Source of the DNA: an uncultured Clostridia bacterium
GTDB lineage: Bacteria; Bacillota; Clostridia; Lachnospirales; Lachnospiraceae
Assembly (NCBI GenBank): GCA_948467395.1
Contig: CAOKDX010000005.1
Location: 106,405-170,404 of the forward strand
Reading direction: 5' to 3'
Length of the DNA stretch: 64,000 bases
Shown here one piece after another: positions 37,673 through 45,973 of the stretch. The notes beneath the pieces are model-generated. The model was not told the origin of the DNA. It saw only the letters and a list, made by a program, of their open reading frames with translations, and ran no database searches. A program made the translations under genes and the position numbers. Position 1 is the first letter of the stretch. Every line of letters starts with the position of its first letter.

Positions 37673-38140
37673 ATGGATGAATTGGTAAATGAACTGGAGA
37701 CAGTGGAAGAGGTTCAATATATTGTAGTAAAGCTTGGGGATGAGCAGTATGGTATCGATATCGGATTCGTCGATAATATCGTACGTCTGCAGCAGATCAC
37801 AAGGGTGCCGAAATCCCAGCCGTATTTCGTCGGCGTGATCAATCTCAGGGGGGAGGTCGTTCCGATCATGAGTCTGAGAAGGCGTTTCGGGCTGGAGGAT
37901 GATGAGTACGGCTCTGCTTCCCGGATTATTATTATCCGTCTGGATGATCAGGCATTGATCGGATTTATGGTGGACGAGGTGAAAGAGGTTGTAAATATTG
38001 ACCCTGCAACAGTGGAGAAACCGACATTTAAACTGGATGAGATCAAAGCTTCTTATCTTGCGGGCATCGGAAAGCATGGGGAAAGCCTTATCTCACTTCT
38101 GGACATACAGGCTGTTGTAGATGAAAATAAGGCGGTATGA
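37673..38140 (+). CDS. cheW: Chemotaxis coupling protein CheW
   Basis: 155 residues, one CheW domain linking receptors to CheA. Typical motifs: QYIVVKLGDEQYGIDIGFVD, VPKSQPYFVGVINLRGEVVP and DDQALIGFMVDEVKEVV. AGGGGGTG precedes the ATG. The end overlaps cheD by ATGA. Confidence 0.96.
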   Translation: MDELVNELETVEEVQYIVVKLGDEQYGIDIGFVDNIVRLQQITRVPKSQPYFVGVINLRGEVVPIMSLRRRFGLEDDEYGSASRIIIIRLDDQALIGFMVDEVKEVVNIDPATVEKPTFKLDEIKASYLAGIGKHGESLISLLDIQAVVDENKAV

Positions 38141-38622
38141 AGGATGTAATACGCGTGGGAATGGCAGATTATAAAATCTGCCGTCCCCCTCAGAAAATAT
38201 TAACCCTTGGGCTCGGTTCCTGTCTGGGGGTTGTGTTGTATGATGCGGCGGCAAAGCTGTGCGGCCTGGCCCATGTCATGCTGCCGGACAGTAAATCCAT
38301 TTCGAACAATGCGAACCGTATGAAATTTGTGGATACCTGTCTCACCGATATGTATCACGAATTGCTGGCCGAGGCTGCCAATCCGCAGAATCTGGTGGCA
38401 AAGGTGGCGGGCGGGGCAAAGATGTTTTCGCCGGATTCCACCAATGAATTTCTCAATATCGGCGCACAGAATTATGTAGCGGTAGTGAGGCAGCTGGCGA
38501 AATTCCGCATCCCCATTATCGCAGAGGATGTGGGAGATACATTCAGCAGAACGATCAAGTTTGATCCGGAGACCGGGATGCTTCAGGTTAAAGCAGTTGG
38601 AATCGACCAGTATGTAATCTAA
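38137..38622 (+). CDS. cheD: Chemoreceptor glutamine deamidase CheD
   Basis: 161 residues. Catalytic Cys29 in LGLGSCLGVVLYD and His46 in LAHVMLP are present. CheD deamidates receptors and, in Bacillus, works with CheC. Here cheW and cheD overlap directly with no cheC between them, so the CheC partner is missing from its usual place. Confidence 0.95.
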   Translation: MKDVIRVGMADYKICRPPQKILTLGLGSCLGVVLYDAAAKLCGLAHVMLPDSKSISNNANRMKFVDTCLTDMYHELLAEAANPQNLVAKVAGGAKMFSPDSTNEFLNIGAQNYVAVVRQLAKFRIPIIAEDVGDTFSRTIKFDPETGMLQVKAVGIDQYVI

Positions 38623-38646
38623 TGAACAGGATGAGGTGTGTCAACT

Positions 38647-38988
38647 ATGAAATATAGATATATTCCGGCGGCAGTGATGCTTCTTGCTGGTCTGGTGTGC
38701 TGTATACTCAGTGTAGTGCAGCAGTGGCCGGTGATGACCAGTCTGATCGCACTTGTCATAGTGCTGTTAGTCTTTTATATTGTCGGACAGATTGCGGCAC
38801 AGATCGTGGGCAAGGTTCAGGCAGAGCATCAGGCAATGGTAGAAGCGGAGCGCAAGCGCATTGAAGAGGAAGAGAGACTGCGTCAGGAACAGCTGGAGAG
38901 AGAGGAACAGGAAGCGAAGGAAGAAGAAAAGAGAAGAAGAAACCAGTTTATGTCAGAGGAAGAGCAACCCGGAGAGGATGTAGTATAG
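38647..38988 (+). CDS. Membrane protein with charged coiled-coil tail, unknown function
   Basis: 113 residues from the ATG at 38647, which is 8 bases after AGGTG; a GTG at 38638 would be too close. Two hydrophobic helices (residues 5-50) are followed by a nearly uninterrupted Glu/Arg/Gln coiled coil and an acidic end. I do not recognise a family. Its place between cheD and sigD, in the same transcript, suggests a motility accessory role. Confidence 0.6.
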   Translation: MKYRYIPAAVMLLAGLVCCILSVVQQWPVMTSLIALVIVLLVFYIVGQIAAQIVGKVQAEHQAMVEAERKRIEEEERLRQEQLEREEQEAKEEEKRRRNQFMSEEEQPGEDVV

Positions 38989-39009
38989 TATAGGGGGATC
39001 AGTGAGCCG

Positions 39010-39774
39010 ATGAATGAAGCAGAAAGAAAAAAGCTGTGGGAGCGGTATCAGAGAACAAAATCACCGGAGCTCCGTGAGCAATTGATCCTGGAATATGCCA
39101 ATGTGGTCAACCTCGTAGCGGGCAGGCTTAGCATGTATCTGGGATATACAGTAGAATACGACGATCTGGTGGGCTATGGCATCTTTGGACTGATTGATGC
39201 CATAGATAAATACGATGCGGACAAAAATGTCAAATTCGAGACATATGCCAGCCTCCGCATCCGCGGCTCTATTCTGGATCAGATCCGCAAGATGGACTGG
39301 ATTCCGCGTACCCTTAGACAGAAACAGAAGAGAATGGATGCTGCGGCGGTCAAACTGGAAGCCGCTTACGGCAGGCCGGCTTCGGATGCGGAGATTGCAG
39401 AGGAGCTGGGGATCACCCGGGATGAATATGAGGGCTGGCGTTCGGAGGCAGAGTTTACCAATATGGTTTCTCTGGACGACTATCTGGAACAGGGCAGCGA
39501 GGGACGGATGGAGAGTCTTGGCGCTCAATTCCAGCAGCCAGAAAACGCCGTCCAGAGACAGGAGCTCAAGGAAATGCTTGTCGAGGCATTGCAAAAGCTG
39601 ACAGAAAATGAACAAAAGGTAATCACACTGTATTATTATGAAGAACTCACATTGAAGGAAATCAGCCAGATTCTCAGTGTCTCGGAGTCCCGCGTGTCAC
39701 AGCTGCATACAAAGGCGCTGCATAAGATCAAAGACCGGCTGGGAGATTCTGTGGATCTGCTGAATTTGTTTTAG
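39010..39774 (+). CDS. sigD: RNA polymerase sigma factor SigD (sigma-28/FliA)
   Basis: Sigma factor for late flagellar genes such as flagellin, 254 residues. Region 2 (YANVVNLVAGRLSMYLGYTV, then YDDLVGYGIFGLIDAIDKYD), region 3 and a region 4 helix-turn-helix (LTLKEISQILSVSESRVSQL) are intact. It lies late in the fla/che unit, as in Bacillus. A SigD-type promoter before fliK would feed back on this same operon. Confidence 0.95.
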   Translation: MNEAERKKLWERYQRTKSPELREQLILEYANVVNLVAGRLSMYLGYTVEYDDLVGYGIFGLIDAIDKYDADKNVKFETYASLRIRGSILDQIRKMDWIPRTLRQKQKRMDAAAVKLEAAYGRPASDAEIAEELGITRDEYEGWRSEAEFTNMVSLDDYLEQGSEGRMESLGAQFQQPENAVQRQELKEMLVEALQKLTENEQKVITLYYYEELTLKEISQILSVSESRVSQLHTKALHKIKDRLGDSVDLLNLF

Positions 39775-39796
39775 CTGGCAGTAAGGGGGATACATT

Positions 39797-41395
39797 ATGG
39801 CAGAAAACGGATTTTTTGAGCTGATCAGCGAGGGAGGCAGCATCCTGCTGCAGGTTCATCCGCCTGAGGCAGAAGGCGAGATGGTGACGACAGAGGACGT
39901 GAACCGTTATCTTGATCTTATATCCTTTCACGAATACGATATCGTCGCTGTGGATTCCTACCTGAAAGAGAACCAGTTTGACAAACCGCTGCTTTTGGGG
40001 ACAGGTGATCTGATTCCGGAAAGCGAGAAGTGCGTCATTACCATAGTGAAAGAGGGCATACGGGCGCTGGCGCGTTTCTATCCGCCGATGAAGGGCGGCG
40101 CGGTGCTGACAGAGAGCGATATTGTCAGTTCACTGAAGCTGGCAGGGGTAAAGCACGGGATAAAGAAAAAAGCAATCCAGCATTTTCTCAGCAATCATGA
40201 GTACTGCAGGGACTATATTATTGCAGAGGCGACGCCGCCGGTACATGGGCACAATGCGAAGATTCAGTATTTCTTTGATATCAATGCCACGGCGAAGCCG
40301 AAGCTGAATGAAGATGGCAGCGTTGATTTCCACCAGCTGGGAAATATTAAGATTGTCAACGAGGGGGATAAGCTGGCAGAGCTCACTCCCGTTGACCGGG
40401 GACGTCCAGGAATTGCCGTAAACGGAAAACAGATTCCGCCCCGGAAGGTAAAAAATCTTATGCTCCGTTTTGGCCGCAATATTGAGCTGTCCAAGGATCG
40501 GTGCCGGATCTATTCCAAGGTCTCTGGTCATGTGACGCTGGTGGAGGATATGGTGCTTGTCTCTGACATTTACCAGGTGCCGGCCAATGTAGATTCCTCT
40601 ACCGGGGATATTGTTTACAAAGGGACCGTTCAGGTAACAGGAAATGTCAATACCGGCTTCCGCATTGAGGCAGAGGGAGATATTGTTGTGAATGGCGTGG
40701 TGGAGGGCGCCACCCTGATTTCAGGCGGGAATATTGTTCTTAAGCGGGGCATGCAGGGAATGGACCGCGGCGAGCTGCAGGCAGAGGGAAATATCACGGC
40801 GAAGTTTCTGGAAAACTGTAAGGTGAAATGCAACGGAGTCCTGAAAGCCGACGCGATTCTGCACAGTCAGGTTGAGTGCCGGGAAAATATAGATGTCTTG
40901 GGCAAAAAGGGTCTGATCAACGGCGGTCAGATGCGTACATATGGATCGATTCATGCCACTACGCTGGGCTCCACTATGGGGGCGTCAACGAAGATTGAGA
41001 TTCTGTCCGACGTAGACCTGATCAAAAGGGTCAATACTATGAAGGAAGAGATTGAAGAGGCAGAGAAGGAGCTGGGTAAGATCGATCAGATCGCAGAGCT
41101 TGTGCGGGCGAAGATCCAGATGAAGGAGGAAGTGCCGGAGGGACAGATGAAGTTTATCCGGGAGGCCAGTGTGAGAAAGCCGGAGCTGGCCAGACAGATC
41201 CGGGAAAAGAAATATGAGAGGGAGAGCATCCTCGCCCGGATCCAGAAACATAAAAATGCCAGTGTCCGCGCCGAGGGTATCGTATATGGCGGGGTGAAGC
41301 TGACCATTAAGGATGCGGTACGGAACATACGTGATAAAGAATCACATTGTAAATATGTGCGCGAGGGAGCAGATGTCCGTTCAATTGGATTATAG
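39797..41395 (+). CDS. FapA (DUF342) family flagellar assembly protein A
   Basis: 532 residues. The N-terminal FapA domain is followed by a polymer-forming beta-roll region (GTVQVTGNVNTGFRIEAEGD, then IVVNGVVEGATLISGGNIVL) and a C-terminal coiled coil (residues 415-470). Members of this family are linked to flagellar gene clusters and cell-surface organisation, but the mechanism is unclear. AAGGGGGATAC precedes the ATG. Confidence 0.82.
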   Translation: MAENGFFELISEGGSILLQVHPPEAEGEMVTTEDVNRYLDLISFHEYDIVAVDSYLKENQFDKPLLLGTGDLIPESEKCVITIVKEGIRALARFYPPMKGGAVLTESDIVSSLKLAGVKHGIKKKAIQHFLSNHEYCRDYIIAEATPPVHGHNAKIQYFFDINATAKPKLNEDGSVDFHQLGNIKIVNEGDKLAELTPVDRGRPGIAVNGKQIPPRKVKNLMLRFGRNIELSKDRCRIYSKVSGHVTLVEDMVLVSDIYQVPANVDSSTGDIVYKGTVQVTGNVNTGFRIEAEGDIVVNGVVEGATLISGGNIVLKRGMQGMDRGELQAEGNITAKFLENCKVKCNGVLKADAILHSQVECRENIDVLGKKGLINGGQMRTYGSIHATTLGSTMGASTKIEILSDVDLIKRVNTMKEEIEEAEKELGKIDQIAELVRAKIQMKEEVPEGQMKFIREASVRKPELARQIREKKYERESILARIQKHKNASVRAEGIVYGGVKLTIKDAVRNIRDKESHCKYVREGADVRSIGL

Positions 41396-41418
41396 CACAT
41401 AGAAGGGAGTTGGCAGGA

Positions 41419-41724
41419 ATGATTAACTCGATTGATATTACTACCATGCTGCCGCGTACTGCTGAAGCCGCCGATCTGCAGGGACGTGAAAACAGTCAGC
41501 TGCAGCATGCCATGGATCAGCACGCAGTGCAGTTTCAGAATCTGACGAAGCAGGAAGCCAGACAAACCGTGGAGACACAGAAAAGTGAGACGGAAGAATT
41601 TGATATGGACGATTCTTCCGGCGGCGGTGGTGCTGGATCACGTAACTCCAGAAAAAAGAAAAAGCAGGAAAAAGAGGCCCCAATGGCACCGCGTTCAGAC
41701 AGCAGCTTTGACATAATGGTGTGA
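41419..41724 (+). CDS. Small basic/acidic protein of unknown function in the flagellar unit
   Basis: 101 residues from ATG 41419, 9 bases after GGGAG; a TTG at 41410 is less likely. The first half (INSIDITTMLPRTAEAADLQ) looks helical. The second half is disordered with a Gly run, then RKKKKQEKE and a short end SSFDIMV. No membrane segment or signal is seen. It sits between the FapA-like gene and the SwrB-like gene. Confidence 0.55.
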   Translation: MINSIDITTMLPRTAEAADLQGRENSQLQHAMDQHAVQFQNLTKQEARQTVETQKSETEEFDMDDSSGGGGAGSRNSRKKKKQEKEAPMAPRSDSSFDIMV

Positions 41725-41747
41725 CAGGTGGCATAGGGAGGTAAATC

Positions 41748-42572
41748 ATGACAGTATGGGAAGTTGTATTATTGGTGACAGGTTTTTTCTGTCTTTGTGC
41801 CAGCTTCTTTATTTCGCGTAAGAAGGATACATCAGAGGAGGAGAACTGGTCCGCCCAGTCCTCTTCCTCTGTGTGGACCGAAAAGGAAGAAGAACTGATA
41901 CGGAACCGGGTGGCGACACTTCTGGAGGAGGAGCAGCATAATCTGGTGGATGAGACGACGGAGCAGTTAAACCGGCTCTGCAACGATAAGATCATAGCCA
42001 TTGATGAGTTTTCCAGACCGTTATTAGAAAAGATAGAGGCGAATCATCAGGAAGTTGTCTTTATGTATAATATGCTGAATGAGAAAAAGAAGGAAGTCAC
42101 GAAGATAATTTCCGAACCCGTCGTGAGAGAGAAGAAGCCGGAAGAGAAACAGAAGGCAAAGCCTGCCTCCAGCCAGAAGGCAGTGAAAAAAGGATCATCC
42201 AGACACGAATTGCCAAGTCAGGAAATCTCACCGCAGGGGGATCCGGCTCAGGCAGCTCCAGTACGCCAGGATGCCGCAAAGGGTGTCCCCAAAAGACGGG
42301 CGCCGGAGCCGGCAGTGCCTAAAAAAGCCGTTCCCAGCAGACCGGCGGCAGAACGTCAGCCGGCAATGCAGCCAAAGCGGGTGCCGGAATCATCTACACC
42401 GGTATCGGCAAAAAGACCGGCGATGCCTGACGGGCGGTCAAAGGATGTCAATGCGCTGATCCAGAAAATGCATAAAGAAGGAAAATCCGTGATGGAGATT
42501 TCCAAGGCGCTGAATATTGGCCAGGGAGAAGTGAAGCTGGTGATCACATTATATGGAGGCAGGGGAAGATGA
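41748..42572 (+). CDS. SwrB-like membrane protein with C-terminal helix-turn-helix-like domain (DUF6115)
   Basis: 274 residues. One N-terminal membrane helix (VVLLVTGFFCLCASFFI), a coiled coil to about residue 125, a Pro/Ala/Lys-rich linker, then a conserved C-terminal block (LIQKMHKEGKSVMEISKALN, then IGQGEVKLVITLYGG). Position after sigD and overall architecture match Bacillus SwrB (YlxL), which activates the flagellar basal body, but primary similarity cannot be confirmed here. It overlaps the next gene by ATGA. Confidence 0.62.
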   Translation: MTVWEVVLLVTGFFCLCASFFISRKKDTSEEENWSAQSSSSVWTEKEEELIRNRVATLLEEEQHNLVDETTEQLNRLCNDKIIAIDEFSRPLLEKIEANHQEVVFMYNMLNEKKKEVTKIISEPVVREKKPEEKQKAKPASSQKAVKKGSSRHELPSQEISPQGDPAQAAPVRQDAAKGVPKRRAPEPAVPKKAVPSRPAAERQPAMQPKRVPESSTPVSAKRPAMPDGRSKDVNALIQKMHKEGKSVMEISKALNIGQGEVKLVITLYGGRGR

Positions 42573-43093
42573 GATTAAAATATTTTCTGCGGGGCCTTGG
42601 AACCGGTATCATTCTGACAGCCCTGATTCTCTGCATCAGCTACCGTTCCGGAAAGTCCGGGGAGAGCGTAGTGGATCAGGCAAAGGAGCTTGGGATGGTA
42701 TTTCCGGAGGGAACACGGCCCCCGGAAACGACACCGGAAGTATCCCTGCAGCCGGCAACAGAAGAACCGGAAAAGAAGGATAAGATCAGCAGCAGCGGAG
42801 CCGGTGTTATGGGAACGGAGGTGTCAGAATCTCCCGAGCCGGAACCGTCTTCATCGGCAGAGCCGGGGGAGAAAAAACGAAAAGATACCTTCCGGGTGCG
42901 CGACGGACTCCTTTCAAGTACTGTGGCAGAGGAGCTAAAAGAAGCAGGATTTATCAAGAATGACAAAGCCTTTGACGACTATATGGAAGAAAACGGATAC
43001 GCGCAGAAGATTAGAAAGGGAACCTATACGATTCCGAAAGGAGCATCGTATCGGGATATTGCAGAGATCATAACCGGCCAGTCCGAGGATTGA
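42569..43093 (+). CDS. Membrane-anchored MltG/YceG-like domain protein without a lyase domain
   Basis: 174 residues. One N-terminal helix (GTGIILTALILCIS), a disordered linker, then a LysM-like segment (TVAEELKEAGFIKNDKAFDD and KIRKGTYTIPKGASYRDIAE) like the one that precedes the catalytic domain of the transglycosylase MltG. The catalytic domain itself is absent. As the last gene of the flagellar unit it may bind peptidoglycan near the basal body; that is inference. Confidence 0.6.
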   Translation: MRLKYFLRGLGTGIILTALILCISYRSGKSGESVVDQAKELGMVFPEGTRPPETTPEVSLQPATEEPEKKDKISSSGAGVMGTEVSESPEPEPSSSAEPGEKKRKDTFRVRDGLLSSTVAEELKEAGFIKNDKAFDDYMEENGYAQKIRKGTYTIPKGASYRDIAEIITGQSED

Positions 43094-43126
43094 ACCGGAA
43101 CGGTCAAAGCTGCCGGAATAAAGTTC

Positions 43127-43155
43127 TTGCATTTTATCGGCCACTGTGGTAAAAT
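43127..43155 (+). promoter_or_regulatory. Sigma-A promoter of rpsB-tsf
   Basis: TTGCAT, 17 bases, TAAAAT, with a TGG extended -10 element. It starts 34 bases after the last flagellar gene and leaves a leader of about 105 bases before rpsB. No terminator is visible between the flagellar unit and this promoter. Confidence 0.75.
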
Positions 43156-43167
43156 TAACCGGATTGA

Positions 43168-43190
43168 AAAAATCACACCGGTTGATTTTT
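43168..43190 (+). promoter_or_regulatory. Hairpin in the rpsB leader
   Basis: AAAAATCA (43168-43175) pairs with TGATTTTT (43183-43190) around CACCGGT; alternatively AACCGG upstream can pair with CCGGTT. Two mutually exclusive folds in a ribosomal-protein leader hint at autoregulation by S2, but this is inference. Confidence 0.35.
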
Positions 43191-43268
43191 GTCATGGTGG
43201 TCAATTTTTTTGATTGTGGCAGAAATATGAGACCGATGGAAGACTAAACCAAATGGAGGTATGAAATA

Positions 43269-44009
43269 ATGAGCGTTATTTCAATGAAACAGTTACTGGA
43301 AGCAGGTGTGCATTTCGGACACCAGACAAGAAGATGGAACCCCAAAATGGCGGAGTACATCTACACAGAGAGAAATGGTATTTATATCATTGACCTTCAG
43401 AAATCTGTCGGCAAAGTAGATGAAGCCTACAACGCCATCAAAGACATTGCAGCGAATGGTGGTAAGGTTCTCTTTGTAGGTACGAAGAAGCAGGCACAGG
43501 ATTCCATTAAGGCAGAGGCAGAGCGCTGCGGCATGTACTATGTCAATGAGAGATGGCTCGGCGGTATGCTGACGAACTTTGACACAATCCAGACCCGTAT
43601 TAAGAGACTGAAAGAGATTGAAAGAATGTCGGAGGATGGAACCTTTGAGGTTCTTCCAAAGAAAGAAGTTATCAATCTGAAGAAAGAATGGGCAAAGCTG
43701 GAGAAGAACCTTGGCGGTATTAAGGAAATGAAAGATATCCCGGACGCAATCTTTGTAGTAGATCCAAAGAAAGAGCGTATTTGTATTCAGGAGGCTCATA
43801 TTCTTGGCATTCCGCTTATCGGCATCGTAGATACGAACTGTGATCCCGAGGAACTGGATTATGTGATTCCTGGTAATGATGATGCGATCCGTGCTGTAAA
43901 ACTCATCGTGTCCAAGATGGCAGATGCTGTCATCGAGGCAAATCAGGGCGAATCCCTGGCAGATGTACCGGCAGAGGATGCAGCTGCGGAGGAGACAGCA
44001 GGGGAATAA
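43269..44009 (+). CDS. rpsB: 30S ribosomal protein S2
   Basis: 246 residues. It carries the S2 signatures ([40 protein letters not shown] and [19 protein letters not shown]). The C-terminal tail is Ala/Glu-rich. ATGGAGGT precedes the start. rpsB-tsf downstream of the fla/che cluster is a conserved Firmicutes arrangement. Confidence 0.98.
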   Translation: MSVISMKQLLEAGVHFGHQTRRWNPKMAEYIYTERNGIYIIDLQKSVGKVDEAYNAIKDIAANGGKVLFVGTKKQAQDSIKAEAERCGMYYVNERWLGGMLTNFDTIQTRIKRLKEIERMSEDGTFEVLPKKEVINLKKEWAKLEKNLGGIKEMKDIPDAIFVVDPKKERICIQEAHILGIPLIGIVDTNCDPEELDYVIPGNDDAIRAVKLIVSKMADAVIEANQGESLADVPAEDAAAEETAGE

Positions 44010-44019
44010 GCGTGAATAG

Positions 44020-44079
44020 AACTACGGATTCGAAAAACCTCATCACGTAGTTTCCCGCAAGGTGCCGCAAGCGGCGGCA
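44020..44079 (+). other. Structured spacer between rpsB and tsf
   Basis: AACTACG (44020-44026) pairs with CGTAGTT (44046-44052), and TGCCGC (44063-44068) with GCGGCA (44074-44079). There is no T-run after either hairpin. The spacer is 128 bases, long for this gene pair, and may process or attenuate the transcript. Confidence 0.5.
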
Positions 44080-44137
44080 TGTCGAAAAGAGTGAAGAACC
44101 CGGTGCGGTTTATTGATAGAAAGGTAGGAAATTAGAA

Positions 44138-45067
44138 ATGGCAATTTCAGCATCAATGGTAAAAGAGTTAAGAGAAATGACAGGTGCCGGAATGATGGAT
44201 TGTAAGAAGGCTCTTACAAACACAGACGGTGATATGGATAAAGCAGTGGAGTGGCTTCGGGAAAATGGTCTCGCAAAGGCAGAGAAGAAGGCCGGCCGTA
44301 TCGCAGCAGAGGGTATGGTTGCCGTAAAGGTTAGTGAGGACGGAAAAAATGCTTCCATCGTGGAAGTTAATTCTGAGACAGATTTCGTGGCAAAGAACGA
44401 ATTGTTCCAGAACCTGGTAAATTCCGTGGCAGCCCAGGCAGTTGAGACCTCCGCATCCGATCTGGATGCTTTCATGGCTGAGCCGTGGATTGAGGACTCC
44501 TCCGTAACAGTGGATGAGAACCTGAAGAATATGATCGCAAAGATTGGCGAGAATATGAATATCCGCCGTTTCGAAAAAATGTCCCAGCCGGACGGCATGA
44601 TCGTGTCCTATATTCATGCCGGAGGAAAGATTGGCGTGCTCGTCTCCGCAGAGACAGACAGCGATGCCGATGAGGTTAAGACCTGTCTGAAGGATGTTGC
44701 CATGCAGGTGGCAGCGCTTTCTCCGAAATATACTTCCAGAGATGAGGTAGACCAGGATTATATCGAGAAGGAGAAAGAAGTTCTCTTTGCTCAGGCAAAG
44801 ACAGAAAAGCCGGATGCAGACGACAAGATCATCAATGGTATGGTGATGGGCCGTATCAATAAAGAACTCAAGGAAATCTGCCTGCTGGATCAGGTATTTG
44901 TAAAGGCAGAGGACGGCAAGCAGTCTGTTGCCCAGTACGTCCAGGCAGTGGCAAAGGAGCTGAGTGCTTCTATCAATGTTAAGACATTTATCCGTTTTGA
45001 GACTGGTGAGGGCCTTGAGAAGAAGGAAGAGGACTTTGCTGCTGAGGTGGCTGCACAGTTAGGATAA
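44138..45067 (+). CDS. tsf: Translation elongation factor Ts
   Basis: Guanine nucleotide exchange factor for EF-Tu, 309 residues. N-terminal UBA-like domain (VKELREMTGAGMMDCKKALT) and the core motif EVNSETDFVAKNELF are clear, with the C-terminal dimerisation region present. Ends 112 bases before a strong terminator. Confidence 0.98.
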   Translation: MAISASMVKELREMTGAGMMDCKKALTNTDGDMDKAVEWLRENGLAKAEKKAGRIAAEGMVAVKVSEDGKNASIVEVNSETDFVAKNELFQNLVNSVAAQAVETSASDLDAFMAEPWIEDSSVTVDENLKNMIAKIGENMNIRRFEKMSQPDGMIVSYIHAGGKIGVLVSAETDSDADEVKTCLKDVAMQVAALSPKYTSRDEVDQDYIEKEKEVLFAQAKTEKPDADDKIINGMVMGRINKELKEICLLDQVFVKAEDGKQSVAQYVQAVAKELSASINVKTFIRFETGEGLEKKEEDFAAEVAAQLG

Positions 45068-45179
45068 ATTGGAAAACATCTAAAATAATTCGCAAAGCAG
45101 CCGTGACCCGACATGAAGCAATACTGTTTTAGACAGTTTGTGGGATGGAGAGGCGTGGCGAGTATAAGAACCCTATAAA

Positions 45180-45212
45180 ACGCTGGAAACATTTATGTTT
45201 CCAGTGTTTTTT
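45180..45212 (+). terminator. Rho-independent terminator of rpsB-tsf
   Basis: ACGCTGGAAACA pairs with TGTTTCCAGTGT around TTTA, followed directly by a run of T. It ends the long co-directional region. Confidence 0.92.
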
Positions 45213-45390
45213 GTATTCATTCATTTTTATTCATATGCTTATTCCCCAACTATTTCGATTTCTGTTTCTTCAAAAGTATTCCATATACAATTCTCGCCAT
45301 AAAAAAGACAAGGATTAGATACCACAGATTTTCAGAACAAACATTTTTCTTTATTGGTTATTCATTGCTGATAAAATTTTGCTTACTGTA
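45213..45390. other. AT-rich gap without a recognisable gene
   Basis: Between the tsf terminator and the marR promoter I see no gene. Minus-strand frames around 45240-45330 read for 20-30 codons and could be the tail of a lost gene, but there is no start, motif or ribosome site to support this. Confidence 0.4.
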
Positions 45391-45446
45391 TTGACAATCA
45401 AGATGGACTATGCTATTATATCTAACAAAGTTAGCAATAAAGTTAG
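45391..45446 (+). promoter_or_regulatory. marR promoter with palindromic operator
   Basis: TTGACA (45391-45396), 17 bases, TATTAT (45414-45419) with TGC extended -10. CTAAC-AAA-GTTAG (45422-45434) lies at the start of transcription and a second half, AAAGTTAG, at 45439-45446. The same 13-base core recurs before the ABC genes. Confidence 0.82.
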
Positions 45447-45457
45447 GGAGTGAAACA

Positions 45458-45883
45458 ATGGATTATAACGAATTGGCTGTAAAACTTGTTAATATGCGGG
45501 CAAGCGCACCGCGGGTCAAAATGGAAAGAGAGATGTCCCACATGGCAAGGGGTGAGGTTCTCGCATTGAACTATATTATTGCTAATGGAAATAAGGTGTA
45601 TCCGAAAGATATGAGCAAAGCCCTTATGCTCACCACGGCAAGAATTGCGGCAATCTTAAAGTCACTTGAAAAGCAGGGGCTGGTTACCAGAACCCCGGAT
45701 TCCAATGACAGTCGGCAGGTTATTGTTGAATTGACAAAAACAGGTATTGCTACGGTAGAAGAACGAAGGAATGCGATGATTCATTTCGTTGCAAAAATGC
45801 TGGAGGCTTTGGGAGAAGAAGATGCCCTTGCATATGTTCGGATACAACAAAAATTAATAGAATTTGGCAATATCTGGAGATAA
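45458..45883 (+). CDS. MarR-family transcriptional regulator
   Basis: 141 residues from ATG 45458 with GGGAG upstream; the longer frame overlaps the promoter. Winged helix-turn-helix is clear: VYPKDMSKALMLTTARIAAI, then LKSLEKQGLVTRTPDSNDSR, then QVIVELTKTG. It probably represses itself and the downstream ABC transporter through the repeated CTAACAAAGTTAG operator. The ligand is unknown. Confidence 0.9.
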   Translation: MDYNELAVKLVNMRASAPRVKMEREMSHMARGEVLALNYIIANGNKVYPKDMSKALMLTTARIAAILKSLEKQGLVTRTPDSNDSRQVIVELTKTGIATVEERRNAMIHFVAKMLEALGEEDALAYVRIQQKLIEFGNIWR

Positions 45884-45912
45884 AGCTCACACCGAGTGCA
45901 GTGGGCTTTTTT
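45883..45912 (+). terminator. Terminator between marR and the ABC genes
   Basis: AAGCTCAC pairs with GTGGGCTT (one wobble), followed by a T-run ending at 45912. It starts within the stop codon of marR, so the ABC genes depend at least partly on the second promoter region. Confidence 0.75.
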
Positions 45913-45924
45913 AACAGAAATATT

Positions 45925-45947
45925 ACTAACAAAGTTAGTTATATAAT
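45925..45947 (+). promoter_or_regulatory. Second MarR operator and -10 before the ABC genes
   Basis: ACTAACAAAGTTAGT (45925-45939) is a perfect palindrome containing the same 13-base core as the marR operator. TATAAT follows at 45942-45947, so the operator occupies the expected -10/-35 spacer. The -35 itself is poor. Confidence 0.72.
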
Positions 45948-45973
45948 TAGTAAATAGAAAGGAAGGTAGCAGA

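Noticed and set aside
45230-45340. A short minus-strand reading frame after the tsf terminator
   Set aside because: No start, no ribosome site and two competing frames; not enough to call a gene.
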